From NCBI RefSeq assembly GCF_032884065.1, contig NC_088868.1, positions 742,001 to 806,000 of the forward strand: a stretch of 64,000 bases of DNA, read 5' to 3'. The DNA is from Artemia franciscana. Lineage: Eukaryota > Arthropoda > Branchiopoda > Anostraca > Artemiidae. Below are positions 46,561 through 58,395 of the stretch, piece after piece (positions within the stretch are counted from its first letter, which is position 1; every line of letters starts with the position of its first letter). The position numbers and the translations under genes are program-made. The notes beneath the pieces are model-generated. The model was not told where the DNA came from. It saw nothing but the letters and a program-made list of their open reading frames with translations, and made no database searches.

Positions 46561-47502
46561 TTTTACAGTGTGGTCCAATGAATTAATTGAAAGGCAAATG
46601 TATAAAAAACGGGACATTTTTATTGAGACACTGTGAATTTTTTATTGTATTTTTCCTAAATCCAAGAATATTTGTCTTTTGTTACCCATGGGATATTCGT
46701 AAATAATTTATGACACCGCACTGTCTTCCTATTTACAATTGAAACGAAAAAAAAAACGGGTAATTTATTTACCAAGACAGTGAATTTAAGTCAATATAAA
46801 AAAATTTACCGTGGATACTTACTCTGCCTTATTATCTTGAAAAAAAAAGGAAAATTCGAAAACCTTACTTATGACTACAGAGGCATCCATAAGCAGCTTT
46901 ACAGTTTTTGCAGTAGTAAACGTAAAAAAAAAATCAGAGGTGAAAAACGAGTAAAAACTAAGTTAAAACAGAGGGAGCCAAACAATTTAAGAAGCTGTGT
47001 CCTTCCTTTGGAGTTTTAGCTTTCTTTGAGACTTAGTTCATTTTTAATATGTTAGTTTTTACCGATAGAAAGTGCATTCTACTGAGCTAACTAGTTTAAG
47101 TTATTTATCTTGACGTTTCAGCCTGGCAACACTGTCAGATATGTGGTACTGCACTAAAAACTTCATAGTTTTGAAACAGCCGAAAGTAAAAAAAAAGAAA
47201 ATTGTGGTTTTACTGGTATTTATTGACGAATGATGGGCACAGAGAGCTAAAATAGTTGTATATCGATGTCTTTGGCACTTCAAATGACAGTATAGTTTAT
47301 ACCCAAAATTCCGAAAAAAAACTGTAGGTAATAGTTCTGCTGATTGGCACTTTTTGACCCAGTTTAAGGGGATCACCACTAACACCTTTCACTTCCTAAC
47401 ACCTTTTACAAGCAATGTTTCTGTTCATGTCTTTTAAGTGAAAAAGTCTCCATCTACTTCCCCTGAGCCAGAAATATCTAAATAATATCTTTTTTTAAGA
47501 GT
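46561..47502 (+). promoter_or_regulatory. Upstream region of the LPMO gene (location only)
   Basis: The repeat-poor stretch between the last LINE fragment and the LPMO start codon, where the promoter or a 5' UTR exon could lie. No TATA or initiator element could be called with confidence. Just before the start codon, CTTTTTTTAAG ending at 47499 resembles a 3' splice site, so the coding exon may begin at 47500 with an untranslated exon upstream. An in-frame TAA at 47479-47481 excludes a longer uninterrupted coding start. The minus frame 47101-47385 is unsupported. Confidence 0.35.
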
Positions 47503-47603
47503 ATGGAATTATTCCTTCAATGTCTACTTGTTGTTGCAATTGGAGCTGGAGTTAAGGGTCATGGAAGGCTGATCGATCCCCCATCGAGATCGTCTGCTTG
47601 GAG
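47503..47603 (+). CDS. AA15 lytic polysaccharide monooxygenase, coding exon 1
   Basis: AA15 LPMOs are secreted copper enzymes that oxidatively cleave chitin and, in some arthropods, cellulose. In insects they are linked to food digestion and to cuticle turnover (family knowledge). This exon encodes 33 codons plus two bases. ATG at 47503 opens a 19-residue signal peptide (MELF, then the hydrophobic core CLLVVAIGAG, then VKG). Cleavage after Gly19 would expose His20, the N-terminal His of the copper 'histidine brace'. The mature start HGRLIDPPSRSSAW is the family signature. The start is fixed by an in-frame TAA 24 bases upstream and by signal-peptide length. The exon ends in AG|GTAAGG, a good donor, leaving phase 2; the split codon becomes Arg34 with exon 2. 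Exon 2 lies 15.8 kb downstream. Codons are undamaged, so the gene looks live, although most of it is outside the window. Confidence 0.9.
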
Positions 47604-49535
47604 GTAAGGAAAATTTGACTACTGGTAGAGGTTGAGCATTTAACTGATAGGGGAGATTAGATCCCTTGAGACAAACAACCGATGTTCCACAGAGGTTGGG
47701 CACATAATAAACGCTTGCATGTCACACGTCTTTTATATTTTGCTATTTTCTTCAAGTCTTATTAAGAATAGGTGATTACAGAAAGCTTGGAGAGAGCTCA
47801 TTTGATTGCATATTTAAAGTTCTGGAACCCTATTAAAGGCAGAATGTGATCGGAGGGGAATGAATAATCCTCTCTCCAACTTTGTGGGTCTAGTCTCCTC
47901 GTAGTGCAATTGGTATCCAATAAAGACTTCAAATTCGTCATTTTAATCGGAACTGCCAAACAGTCCAAAAAATCTGAACATGGGGTTTAAATTATTCAAA
48001 TAAAACCTTGAAAATAAAGGCTTTAATAGACAGGACATATTCTACCTTGTTGAAACAAATTTAATGTAAGTGTTTTTGTGATCTGTTTACTTAGAGGACC
48101 CAAAGTGGGGCTCTTAAGGAAGTGCAAAACACAGTGAATAGTCTTCTATGTTCACAAATGGTGAATACTGCATGGTCACCAAAGTAGGTATTTAAGAGTT
48201 TTTGAAGTGAATTTGAGAGACTTAAAACAACAACAAATAAAATACATAAATGAAATTCCAGAACATGTTTGACAAATGGCTTTCAAAATCTACCCTAGTC
48301 TTATATTAAAGTTTTTTTTTTTTTTAACTTGGTGTTTGTAATTTTGAGCCTGAAATCGAAATAAAGGTATCTAGTTGAAAGGCACAGTAAGTTAACTTCT
48401 CATAAATGGGGGTGATGTAAGAGAGGGTGCTAAAGACTTTTGAAATCACTAATCACAAATATAAAATTAAATTGCAGCACAAGCGTCTCAAAAACTAGAC
48501 AGAACATATAAAAATTAGAGCATTCTTTGGAAATGACTTCCGATTTCCAGCACAATTTATATTGAAGGATTTTTGATGCTGGTGATTATTAATCATAGGC
48601 TAATATTAAGGGGATTCAGTACCTTAAAACTATTACGCAAGTCCCAGTATAGGGAGAGCGTCTCAAAGATAAAGGACCTGTTATCATAATCTCTCAGAGG
48701 ACTAGCCACTATAACGTGTCTATGAGAAGCTATATACGTGTATATACGACACTATATACGTGTCTATAACGTGTCTATATCCAGAAGTAATCTGGAAAAA
48801 AAACAATAGTAGGCCTATTCATACATGGGTAGCTTGCCTTGCTGCTTTATTGTTTGTGTTTTGATGCTTTATTATATGTTTTTTAAACGTGAATTTTACT
48901 TCCGTCATTTTTTTTTTTTTTTAATAGCGTGTGCTGTATTTTTCTTTGAGTGTTTTATTTAGGTTAGTTTTATCTTGGCTTCCGGATGTAAAGCTGAAAT
49001 ATTTAGATTTTATTATTAGGCTATTCTCGTATTAATGGTTTTAATTTTATTTTGATTCTCTTATTAAAAGATTTAAGCCATTCCAGATAGATTTTCATTA
49101 CTGTCGGGGAAGTGAGGAGTAAATTTAAGTAGTAGCAACGATTGGAAGTCAGAATAAAAAGAAACTCAAGCTTGAGACTAAAATAATTTACTATGAAAAA
49201 AAATTAAACATAAGACGATCAGAAATAGCAATGAAGCCATAAAAACGAGCTGATGTGGCTACAAATAAGTGTGGTGTAGTCGCCACATCTAATCCCTAAT
49301 ATGACTGAGGTGTAATTTGTGCTTCTACTGAAAGCAGAACATGTTTTACATAGTTTGTGTAATACTCTTTTTCATTTAGATGGTGCTGCTTTTTACTGTA
49401 AGTGTGTTTGTGGCAATCAAATTAGTTGTTCTGTTCATCAGGGGTTTCTTCAAAACCAAGGAAGAGAATCTTGTGGAAACAACGGTTCTCTTACTGGCAG
49501 AAAGAAAAAGAACGGTCACACAAATATTTTGCCTG

Positions 49536-49790
49536 TCAAACAGTTCGTGGTAACGAACTGTAGTAAGGAGCGACCCGGCTCAATAGTAACCGAAACTCTA
49601 AAAAATGGAATTTTGATACCAATAGTTATATCAAGAGAATCGAATTTTAATGCTGGTTTTAAATATATAAGTTTCATCAAGATTAGTTATACCCATCAAA
49701 AGTTACGAGCCTGAGAAAATTTGCCTCATTTTCGAAAATAGGGGAAAACACCCCCTAAAGGTCATACAATCTTAACGAAAATCACAGATT
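49536..49790 (+). repeat. R1 terminal fragment
   Basis: Starts with the hairpin TCAAACAGTTCGTGGTAACG, then GAGCGACCCGGCTCAATAGT, and continues to 'AACACCCCCTAAAGGTCATA' before R1 similarity ends. The 131-residue frame at 49319-49714 crosses into it and is not a gene. Confidence 0.8.
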
Positions 49791-51303
49791 TTCAGATTTT
49801 TTGGCCCTACTTCTCCGAAGAAAGGATAAATTTTTTAAAGGCTTAGTCATCAGTATCGAGCAAAAAAACTAAAGATTTAGCTTTGTAAAATAACAAAAAT
49901 GTCAAATGTCAAACTAAAATAAAGTGCCGAATTCGAAAGATAAAATGAAAAGCGGGTGCTTCCGCAGAACAAATTTTCGATACATACGGTAATGCATCGG
50001 AAAGTATTTTTTTTTGTAAAGCGATTGTTCTTTTTTTTTACTAAGGCTTTAGTTTTGCTGATGAAAAATGGTATCTTTTTAGTGTGCCTGTACGTTAGTC
50101 ACCAGTCCCGAGAACAAAACTGCCAAAAAATTCAGCTTTAAAAACACGCAAAATGGTAAATCATGCAAATAATGTTTGAATTAAGTGCCGAATTCGGAAA
50201 AATGAAATAAAAACGTATATTTTGGTGGAATTTTTTCGATATAATACAACATTATGTATTTTTAGACTTTTAAGAACTTATTTCACTTATGAAAAATTAT
50301 GTTTTTCTTGCTTTTTTTTTACTCAGGCCTAGTGGTAGCAAATAAAATATTTCAAACTTCAGGCAGAAGTAGAGCAAGTTAGGCTTTTGTTAGAAGGAAA
50401 AGGCCTCAGTAGTTTGTTGAATCTAAAAAGGACCAGATGCAGAACTTCCAAATACAGCTGTATGCCAATAACCTTTAAGGAGTTTTTAGTTCGGTGGCCA
50501 AAATGCTTTACATTTAACTACTTGTGATGTAATTATTTTGCAAAAGGAAGTTACTGATCCTTCCTGGTAGAGATTTTCGTCACGAATTAAATATTTTTTG
50601 TAAAAACAAGATTTTTTTTTCTGTTTTCTTAAAATGATTCAGTTGCAGATGAAATACGGAAGCTAAAAAAATGTCCAATAGGCCTACTGCAAGCACAATT
50701 CGCAAGTATTTTCGTCTACTGACATACTGGCATCTTCTAAGACCAGTTTTGTGCTTTTGTTTACGTTCGCTCAAGAAGCCAACACAAGACTAAACTGGTT
50801 TTCTTGCCCTACTAAGATTTGTTACAGCTGATACCTTTTAGTCAAAAATAAAAAAAAGAAGGAAAAAGGCACGTAATGTATTCTCTCATCTCCTTGAATG
50901 ACAACAATGCAATAATGCAATTTTTCTTTAGCCTGCTTCATTAATATGTTTTTAGTTACGAATTCGATTTCCTAATAGTTGTTCTTGATACGAAATCCCA
51001 AAATAGATGTCTAATATAAGATAACGTCGTCATATGAGGGGAAACACATGAAAACGCCATTTTCAAGCAAAAATACGTTGAGATTTAGTGACTAAAGACA
51101 AACTGCTCTGAGAACAGTACTGATTTGAAAAAAAAAACAAATGTACAACCATAAAAAAATAATAATACACAATCTGGAAATGTTTGTACAATTATAATAG
51201 GCGCTGCCTAAACTGGATTTTAACCACAAATAGTTGCTATTATTTTTTTAAATATCACTTGCATAGAAATTCCCGCTTCAATCCTATAACGCTGTATATT
51301 ATA

Positions 51304-51585
51304 TCAATTATTCAAAATATTCTTTAAAATTCCGTAATTTTCTTATGAAGTTTTCTCAAAGGCTCGTACCTTTTGATCTGTAACACTAAACTTGATGAAA
51401 CTTATAAATCTAAAATCAGCATTAAAATGCGATTATTTTGATGTAGCTATTGGTATCAAAATTCCATTTTTTAGAGTTTTGGTTACTATTGAGCCGGGTC
51501 GCTCCTTACCACAGTTCGTTACGACGAACTGTTTGATGTCAATTATTCAAAATGTTCTTTAAAATTTTATAATTTTCTTATTATA
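51304..51585 (-). repeat. R1 terminal fragment between 45-bp direct repeats
   Basis: R1 text in reverse orientation (AAAGGCTCGTACCTTTTGAT ... to the hairpin CGACGAACTGTTTGA) occupies about 51356-51537. On its left 'TCAATTATTCAAAATATTCT' and about 25 more bases (51304-51350) are repeated on its right (51539-51585) with a few differences. These repeats are far longer than a normal target duplication. Confidence 0.75.
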
Positions 51586-52396
51586 AAATTATAATAAATA
51601 AAATATTTCTTATTATAAAATTATAAAATATGTATTATAATATTACGCCAGATGTGAGTTGTCATATGCCAGATTAAGTTGTCAGATGTCAGAGATGCTA
51701 GTAATTCCCATATTACTGGGACGTAGGCAGGGGGTCAGGGCCCATCCCCCTAAAATCATAAGTTTTTCTGTATTTCTTTGAACTTCCTACCGATCAAATA
51801 ACATTTAATATTTCATTACTGGACTCCCCCCGAGGAAAAAAACGTATGTGTGTGCCTATAAATTGTTGATGAACTAAGATATATAGCTACCCATTCTAAT
51901 TGCCTATTTTTGTAATATCATCCCGGCCCTTTTCTCGTGAAGGAGACAGCGATCCTTTCAAAGGAAGACTACGTATCTTTATTAGACTGCTGTTGCAACC
52001 AAAGTTTTTGGAAGCCTGGATTTGATAAAAATTTCGCCTCTTTTCGCATGCCAAGGCAATCAACCGTGTTCGTGGGTGTCATGCTCCTGTAAAGTACGAA
52101 ATTAAATATTTCCGGTAAAGCCGTCACAAATCGCAAGAAGTCATGATATCTAAGTCATCTGTCATTATTTTGCGCTTTTACTTTAATGCTGATAAGAGTG
52201 ATAGTGAAATGTCGATAGGCAAACACTTTACTTCAGCCAAATCACGAATTATTACTGTGCATATTTGTAGAAAAAACAATTTAAATTCTCTTAGTTAGGT
52301 TTTCTTATCCCAGTATTCGAATATAAAATTAATCTTCTTCCTTAAAAGTTTTAGGTTAGTTTAATCTAATAATTGCAATTCATAATTTGATTCATC

Positions 52397-54900
52397 AAAC
52401 AGTTGGTGGTAACGAACTGTAAGGAGCGACCCGGCTCAATAGTAACCGAAACTGCCAACAGCGAAATTTTGATACAAATAGATACATAAAAGACTCGGAT
52501 TTTTATGCTAATTTCAAATATATACGTTTCGTCAAGTTTAGTCTTACCCATCGAAAGTAAAGAGCCTGAGGATATCTGCCTTATTTTCGAAAAAAGGGAA
52601 AAACACCCCCTAAAAGTCATAGAATCTTAGTGAAAATCACTCCATCAGATTCAAAGTACCAGAGAACCCTGTTGTAGAGGTTTCATGCTCCTATCTGCAA
52701 AACGTGGAATTTTGTATTTTTTGCCAGAAGAAAGACAACGGATGTGTGTTTATTTATTTTTTATTTTGTTGTTGTTTCCCCCAGAGGTGATCGTGTTGAC
52801 ACAGTGATTCTAGAATATCACGAGAGAGCTCATTCGAGCCCAGAAATTAAAAGTTCTAGTGTCTTTTAAGTGACCGCAAAACTTGGAAAGCAACTAGGCC
52901 TTCTCCCACGCTCATTTTTACGGCACTTGGTATTAACCAAGTGACATTTAGCAATCGCGAATTCTGTCGGTCTGTCTGTCGGTCCCGGTTTTGCTACTTT
53001 AGGCACTTCCAGGTAAGCTAGAACGATGAAATCTGGCAGGCGTATCAGGGACCGGACCAGATTACATTATAATTAGTCGTTTCCCGATTTGACCATCTGG
53101 GGGGGGAGTGGGGGGCCCGTTAATTCGGAAAAAATAGAATAAACGATGTATTTTTAACTTACGAACGGTTGATCAGATCTTAATGAAATTTGATGTTTGG
53201 AAGGATATCGGGTTTCAGAGCTGTTATTTTAAATCCCGACCGGATCTGGTGACATTGGGGGGGGGATTTGGGAGGGGGAACCTAAAATTTTAGAAAACAC
53301 TTAGAGTGGAGGGATTGGGATGAAAATTGGTGGGAAAAATAATCACAAGTCCTAGATACATGATTGACATAACCGGAACGGATCCGCTCTCTTTGGGGTA
53401 GTTGGGGGGATAATTCTGAAAAATTAGAAAAAAATAGGTATTTTTAACATACGAACGGGTGATCGGATCTCTATGAAATTTGATCTTTAGAAGGATATCG
53501 TGTCTCAAAGCTCTTATTTCAAATCCCGACCGGATCTGGTGACATTGGGAGAGTTGGAGGGGGAAACCGGAATTCTTGGAAAACGTGAAAATTGGGGTAT
53601 TCTCATCTTACGAATCGGTAATCGGATCTTAATGAAATTTGATATTTAGCAGGAATTCATGTCTCAAAGCTCTTATTTCAAATCTCAACCAGATCTTTTG
53701 ACATTGGGGTGAATTGGAGGGGGAAATCTTGGAAAACACTTGGAGTGGAGGAATCGGGATGAAGCTTGGTGGATAGAATAAGCAAATGTCCTTGATACGT
53801 GATTGACGTAACCGTACCGGATTCTCTCTCTTTGGGGGAGTTGGGGGGAGGGGTTCAGTGATTTGGCGAGTTTGGTGATTCTGGACGTGCTAGGACGATG
53901 AAAATCGGTAGGCATGTCAGGGAGCTGCACAAATTGACTTGATAAAGTCGTTTTCCCTGATTTGACCATCTGGGGGGCTAAATGGAGAGGAAAAATTAGA
54001 AAAAATTAGGTATTTATAACTTACGAGTGGGTCATCGGATCTTAATGAATTTTGATATCTAGAAAGGCATCGTGACTCAGAGCTCTTATTTTCAATCCCG
54101 ACCGGCATAAGCCTCTGATTTTCCTTTTAAATCAATCTATTGATTCTTAGAATTTTGTTAGAGCCCATACCATATGAGCTCTTCTTACCTCGTCACAAGT
54201 GCCATATGAGCTCTTAGCTCTTGTTTCTCAAACACCCGGTCAAAATTTATAAATAGCCATTTTGTTCAGCATAGTCGAAAAATATAATAACTGTGTCTTT
54301 GAGGATGACTTAATCCCCCAATCCGTGGGGGAAGGGCTGCAAGTTATGAACTTTACCCATTGTTTACATATAGTTTTGTATATTTGGAAGTATACGGGCG
54401 TTTCCAGGGAGGACTTTTTCCAGTGTGCTTGGGTGTGTGAGGGAGGGGGGAGTTACGTGGGAGTATCTTTCCATAGAAGAATTGTTCATGGGGGGAAGAA
54501 AATTTGCCATGAAGGAGGAACCGGATTTCCCAGCATTGTGTAAAAAAACGTCGAGAAACTAAATAAAAAAGTTTTTACAACTGTAAGTAAGGAGCAACAT
54601 TAAAAGTTAAAACGAAGAGAAACTATTACATGGATGAGGGAGTTCATCCCCTCGTGAATGCCTCACTCTTTACACTAATGTTTTTTTTTAGTATATTCAA
54701 AAAAGCTATTTATTCTAATTAAACGGCGTTTGTTATTCAGGGGGTCATTCTTAAAGAATTAGAACAAAGTTCGAATCTTAGCATAAATAGCGAGGTATTG
54801 ATAAAGGGACGAACCCCTTCTATACTTAATGATTTCCGTTTGTTTTAAGTTTTAATGTTACCCCTTTACTCTCAGTTGAAAAAACTTCTTTTTTATTTGA
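52397..54900 (+). repeat. R1 copy, nearly complete, split by R2
   Basis: Hairpin TCAAACAGTTGGTGGTAACG at the left end, R1 blocks to 'CTTCTCCCACGCTCATTTTT' at about 52919, then R2 copy F. R1 resumes at about 54225 ('AAATAGCCATTTTGTTCAGC', 'AGTCGAAAAATATAATAACT') and continues to CTCAGTTGAAAAAACTTC near 54890. The palindromic module is missing or degraded in this copy. Confidence 0.8.
52920..54224 (+). repeat. R2 repeat copy F, nested in R1
   Basis: Starts CGGCACTTGGTATTAACCAA (hairpin), then TCTGTCGGTCTGTCTGTC, about four internal units, and ends CATATGAGCTCTTAGCTCTT. The flanking R1 text joins at a point inside 'GCTCATTTTT...' that is continuous in the R1 copy at 45225-45250. This second independent nested insertion confirms the R2 ends. 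Confidence 0.85.
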
Positions 54901-55192
54901 TTAGAGTATGGATTAGCAATCTAAGAACCGCCAACGTAGGGGCGTACGTGAAAAGAGAATCCTTTGTGCAAGTACCTAAGAAAAGTTCAGATCTTTAGAA
55001 TTTTCTACAGTTTTCCTACTGGCATAAAAGGTTCCCTTAAAATGGTTTTCTACAAAAGAATATTAATGAAGTTCAGTGTTTTCCTAAAGAAAATTCACTC
55101 GCTATTTTAAATGTTAATACTCTGTCAGCATATGTAGATTCGCAAAGTTGTTACAAGTCTTGTACTGAATAATTTTCCCACTTCCTGTCATT

Positions 55193-56558
55193 GCGACCGG
55201 ATCTGTTGACACTGGGAGGAGTTGGGGGGGAACCTAAAATCTTGGAAAACGCTTAGAGTGGAAGGATCGGGATGAAACTTGGTGGGGAAAATAAGCAGAA
55301 GTCTTAGATACGTGACTGAAATAATCGGAACGGAACCGCTCCATTTGGGGCAATTGGGGGGGGGGGGGTAATTCTGAAAAATTAGAAAAAATGACGTATT
55401 TTTAACTTACGAAGGAGTGATCGGATCTTCATGAAACTTCATATTTAGAAGGAACTCGTAACCCAGATCTCTTATTTTAAATCTCAACCGGATCCAGCGT
55501 CATTGGGGGGCAGGGGGGGGGGACCGGAAATCTTAGAAAATACTTAAAGCGGAGAGATCAGGATGGAACTGGGTGAGAAGAATAAAAACAAGTCGAAGAT
55601 AAGTGACTGACATAACCGGACCGGATCCGGTCTCTTTAGTAGAGTTGGAGGGGGGGTAATTCGGAAAAATGAGGTATTTGTAACTTACGAACGGGTGATC
55701 AGATCTTAATGAAATTTGATATTTGAAAGGATCTTGTGCTTTAGAGCTCTTATTTGAAATTCCGACCAGATCCTTTGACATTGGGGGGAGTCGGATGGAG
55801 AAACCGGAATTCTTGGAAAACGTGAAATTTGGGGTATTTTTATCTTACGAATAGGTTATCGGATCTTCATGAAACTTGATATACAGAAGGATCTTATGTC
55901 TCAGATGCTCCATTTTCGACTCGAATTGGATCTGGGTACATAGGGGACTGGAGGGTGAAAACAGAAATCTTGGAAAACACGCTTAAAGTGGAGAGATCGG
56001 GATGCAACTTGATGGGAAGAATAAGCACAAGTTTTATATACGTGATTGACATAATTGGAACGGATCTGTTCTCTTTGGAGGAGCTGGGGGGTGTTAATTT
56101 GGAAAAATTAGAAAAATTGAGGTATTTTTAACTTAAGAACGGGTTACCGGATCTTAATGAAATTTGATATTTAAAAGGAACTCATGTCTCAGAGCGAGTT
56201 TTGTACTTCTGGACGTGCTAGGACGATGAAAATCGGTAGGCGTGTCAGGGAGCTGCACAAATTGGCTTGATAAAGTCGTTTTCCCTGATTGGACCATCTG
56301 GAGGCTAAAGGGAGAGGAAAAATTAGAAAAAATGAGGTATTTATAACCTACGAGCGGGTGATCGGATCTTAATGAATTTTGATATTTAGAAGGACATCGT
56401 GACTCAGAGCTCTAATTTTAAATCCTGATCGGCATTAAGCCTCTGATTTTCCTTTTAAATCAATCTTTTGATTCTTAGAATTTTGTTAGAGCTCATACCA
56501 TATGAGCTCTTGGCTCTTCTGGCCTCGCCACAAGTGCCATATCAGCTCTTAGCTCTTG
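55193..56558 (+). repeat. R2 repeat copy G (hairpin end missing)
   Basis: Enters R2 within an internal unit (GCGACCGGATCTGTTGACAC), has about four units, and ends with 'GCCATATCAGCTCTTAGCTC'. Long G runs occur at 55348, 55505 and 55650. It lies in the LPMO intron, in the same orientation as copy F about 1 kb upstream. Confidence 0.8.
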
Positions 56559-57829
56559 TTTTTTATCTTCTACTGCATGATTTTCTGTTTATTTAGAAAT
56601 TATTTAGGATTTCCCTTTGCAAATTTTGGCAAGTTATTTTTCTGCTCTCCTGCGGTTAAATAGAGCAGAGAAAAAACATAATTTCAAACAAACTCTCCTT
56701 CCTGCAACAGCTTTATGTGACACTTAAAATTCCTAATATGATAAGTTTATGTAACCAAAACGAAGGTCAGTTTCTAAGATTGAGTGTTTTTATGTTATTT
56801 AAATTACAAAAAATTCAAACGATGTAGTTGAACCATCTTTCCCCTGAAGGTTCCATTGCCTGTGAACTAAGATGCTTCGTCGAACTAGCTGTAATGCCTA
56901 AAGAGGTGCCAATACAAGTGGGAACAATTGCCACCTCTAGATTTTGCAAAATAGCTTTTTTGCGTTCTCATAAATAAAAATCAAAAGAGCAAAAATAAAA
57001 TGCCCTCCTGTAAGTTTTGTAGAGTACTTTTTCATATCTTCGTTAAAAAAAGGGAAAACAACCCTTGCCCCAACCCATACACATTGGTGAATTGGCACCA
57101 CTCTACCTGCTCAACTGTATGCCCACTATAAGATGATGCTGACATAAAAGCGAAATTGCGCCGAAGACACCAGTTTTCGAGTAAATATGGTGAAATTTAA
57201 AGAAATATTTGAAGAACTGAATGCGAAGCCACCTCCGAAAATTTCCACGAAAGTGAGAAAATATGTGCCATTCGGCAACTGCTTGATGCCTGCTCGGTTT
57301 AGAATTCGACAATTCGAATCATCCTTAGTATTCTGGAATTTAGGATTTTGAATTCAAAATTGCTTTTTGCGATATTTTAATGCCAGAAATAAGACCTTTG
57401 TTTTGTTGCACTAACAGCTGGCCTGCAACACAAGATGGAAAGAATCGATGCTCGGTTTTTAGTTTTCTGCTCTCCTCTAGTTGTCACATTTTAATTTAGA
57501 ATATTTTGAATTAACCGCCCATTTTTTGCTAGATAGTGGCCTACTTTGGCTCTAAGTGAACTCCCTCTCCCCACTGAAAGGAAAAATATACGCATAAAGT
57601 AGTACTTTTGTATGTCTTCAATAATAAAATAAATGCGAACGTTCGCTTTTACTAGTTGTCCTCTCTTCCCCCAAGATTGAAATCGACTCTCGATCTAATC
57701 CACTTATGTATGAAGATAAACATTTTATAGTCCCCCCCCAAATGTCTTTCACTCTTAATAGTTAGCGTACTCTCTTTTGAGCTGACACAGGGTATAATGA
57801 ACTGCCTGGATACTATGTACTATCGAAAA

Positions 57830-58395
57830 CTCATGCCACAGCACCAAGCCGCTGAGGCTAACACAGCCATGCACACCCCTCATCCATCCCAATCTATTCA
57901 AATCCTCCCTCCTCAGACACTCCTAAGAAGTTCCCATTTCCTCTAAATTTTCTTTATGACATCCTCTCACCCCAACCGCGGACTACCTGCTTTCTCTTGA
58001 GCCCTAGACGATTGGCCTAAAAGGCCAATCTTTGGCAATCTGTCATCCTTCTTCCGCAGAACGGGCCCTAGCCATTACAACCTTCCTCTCGCAATAGCCC
58101 TAGAAAGCGACATTGAACCACACTTTTCATACAGCCTATTGTTTTAAATACGATCAGTCAGCCGGGTACCCAGAACAATCCGTAGGCAATTTTTCTGGAA
58201 ACCATCTAGCATCTCCTCAGTTTTTCGGAGCTCCCAATCTTCATAGCCATATTTGACCACTGTCATCACTGTACCTTCCAATATTCAAATCTTGGTTTGC
58301 AGACTTATCTTCCTATTCTTCCAACCTTTTTTTTTTAATTGTGAAAAAATACCCTGAGCCTTGGCTATTCTACTTTTAACATCTTCACTGCTTCA
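57830..58395 (-). pseudogene. LINE ORF2 C-terminal fragment, part 1
   Basis: Minus-strand reading of degenerate codons follows the C-terminus and tail of the 22640 LINE. 'CACAGCACCAAGCCGCTGAG', 'TTGGCAATCTGTCATCCTTC' and 'GCCGGGTACCCAGAACAATC' match 22660-23000 nearly base for base. It has stops and frameshifts. Similarity ends abruptly at 'ACTTTTAACATCTTCACTGC', where R1 starts, and resumes at 59717. Confidence 0.82.

Noticed and set aside
47101..47385. 94-residue minus-strand frame upstream of the LPMO
   Set aside because: No domain, no relatives in the window and no codon evidence.
47503..47640. LPMO exon 1 read through as a single-exon short secreted peptide
   Set aside because: Reading through the donor soon reaches a stop, while splicing to 63443 restores the family sequence in phase.
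49319..49714. 131-residue frame as a gene inside the LPMO intron
   Set aside because: Its C-terminal half is R1 repeat and the N-terminal half has no recognisable domain or splice support.
49536..51537. A single 2.0-kb transposon bounded by R1 ends in inverted orientation
   Set aside because: The right-hand R1 fragment has its own 45-bp flanking direct repeats and there is no shared target duplication, so two separate R1 fragments fit better.
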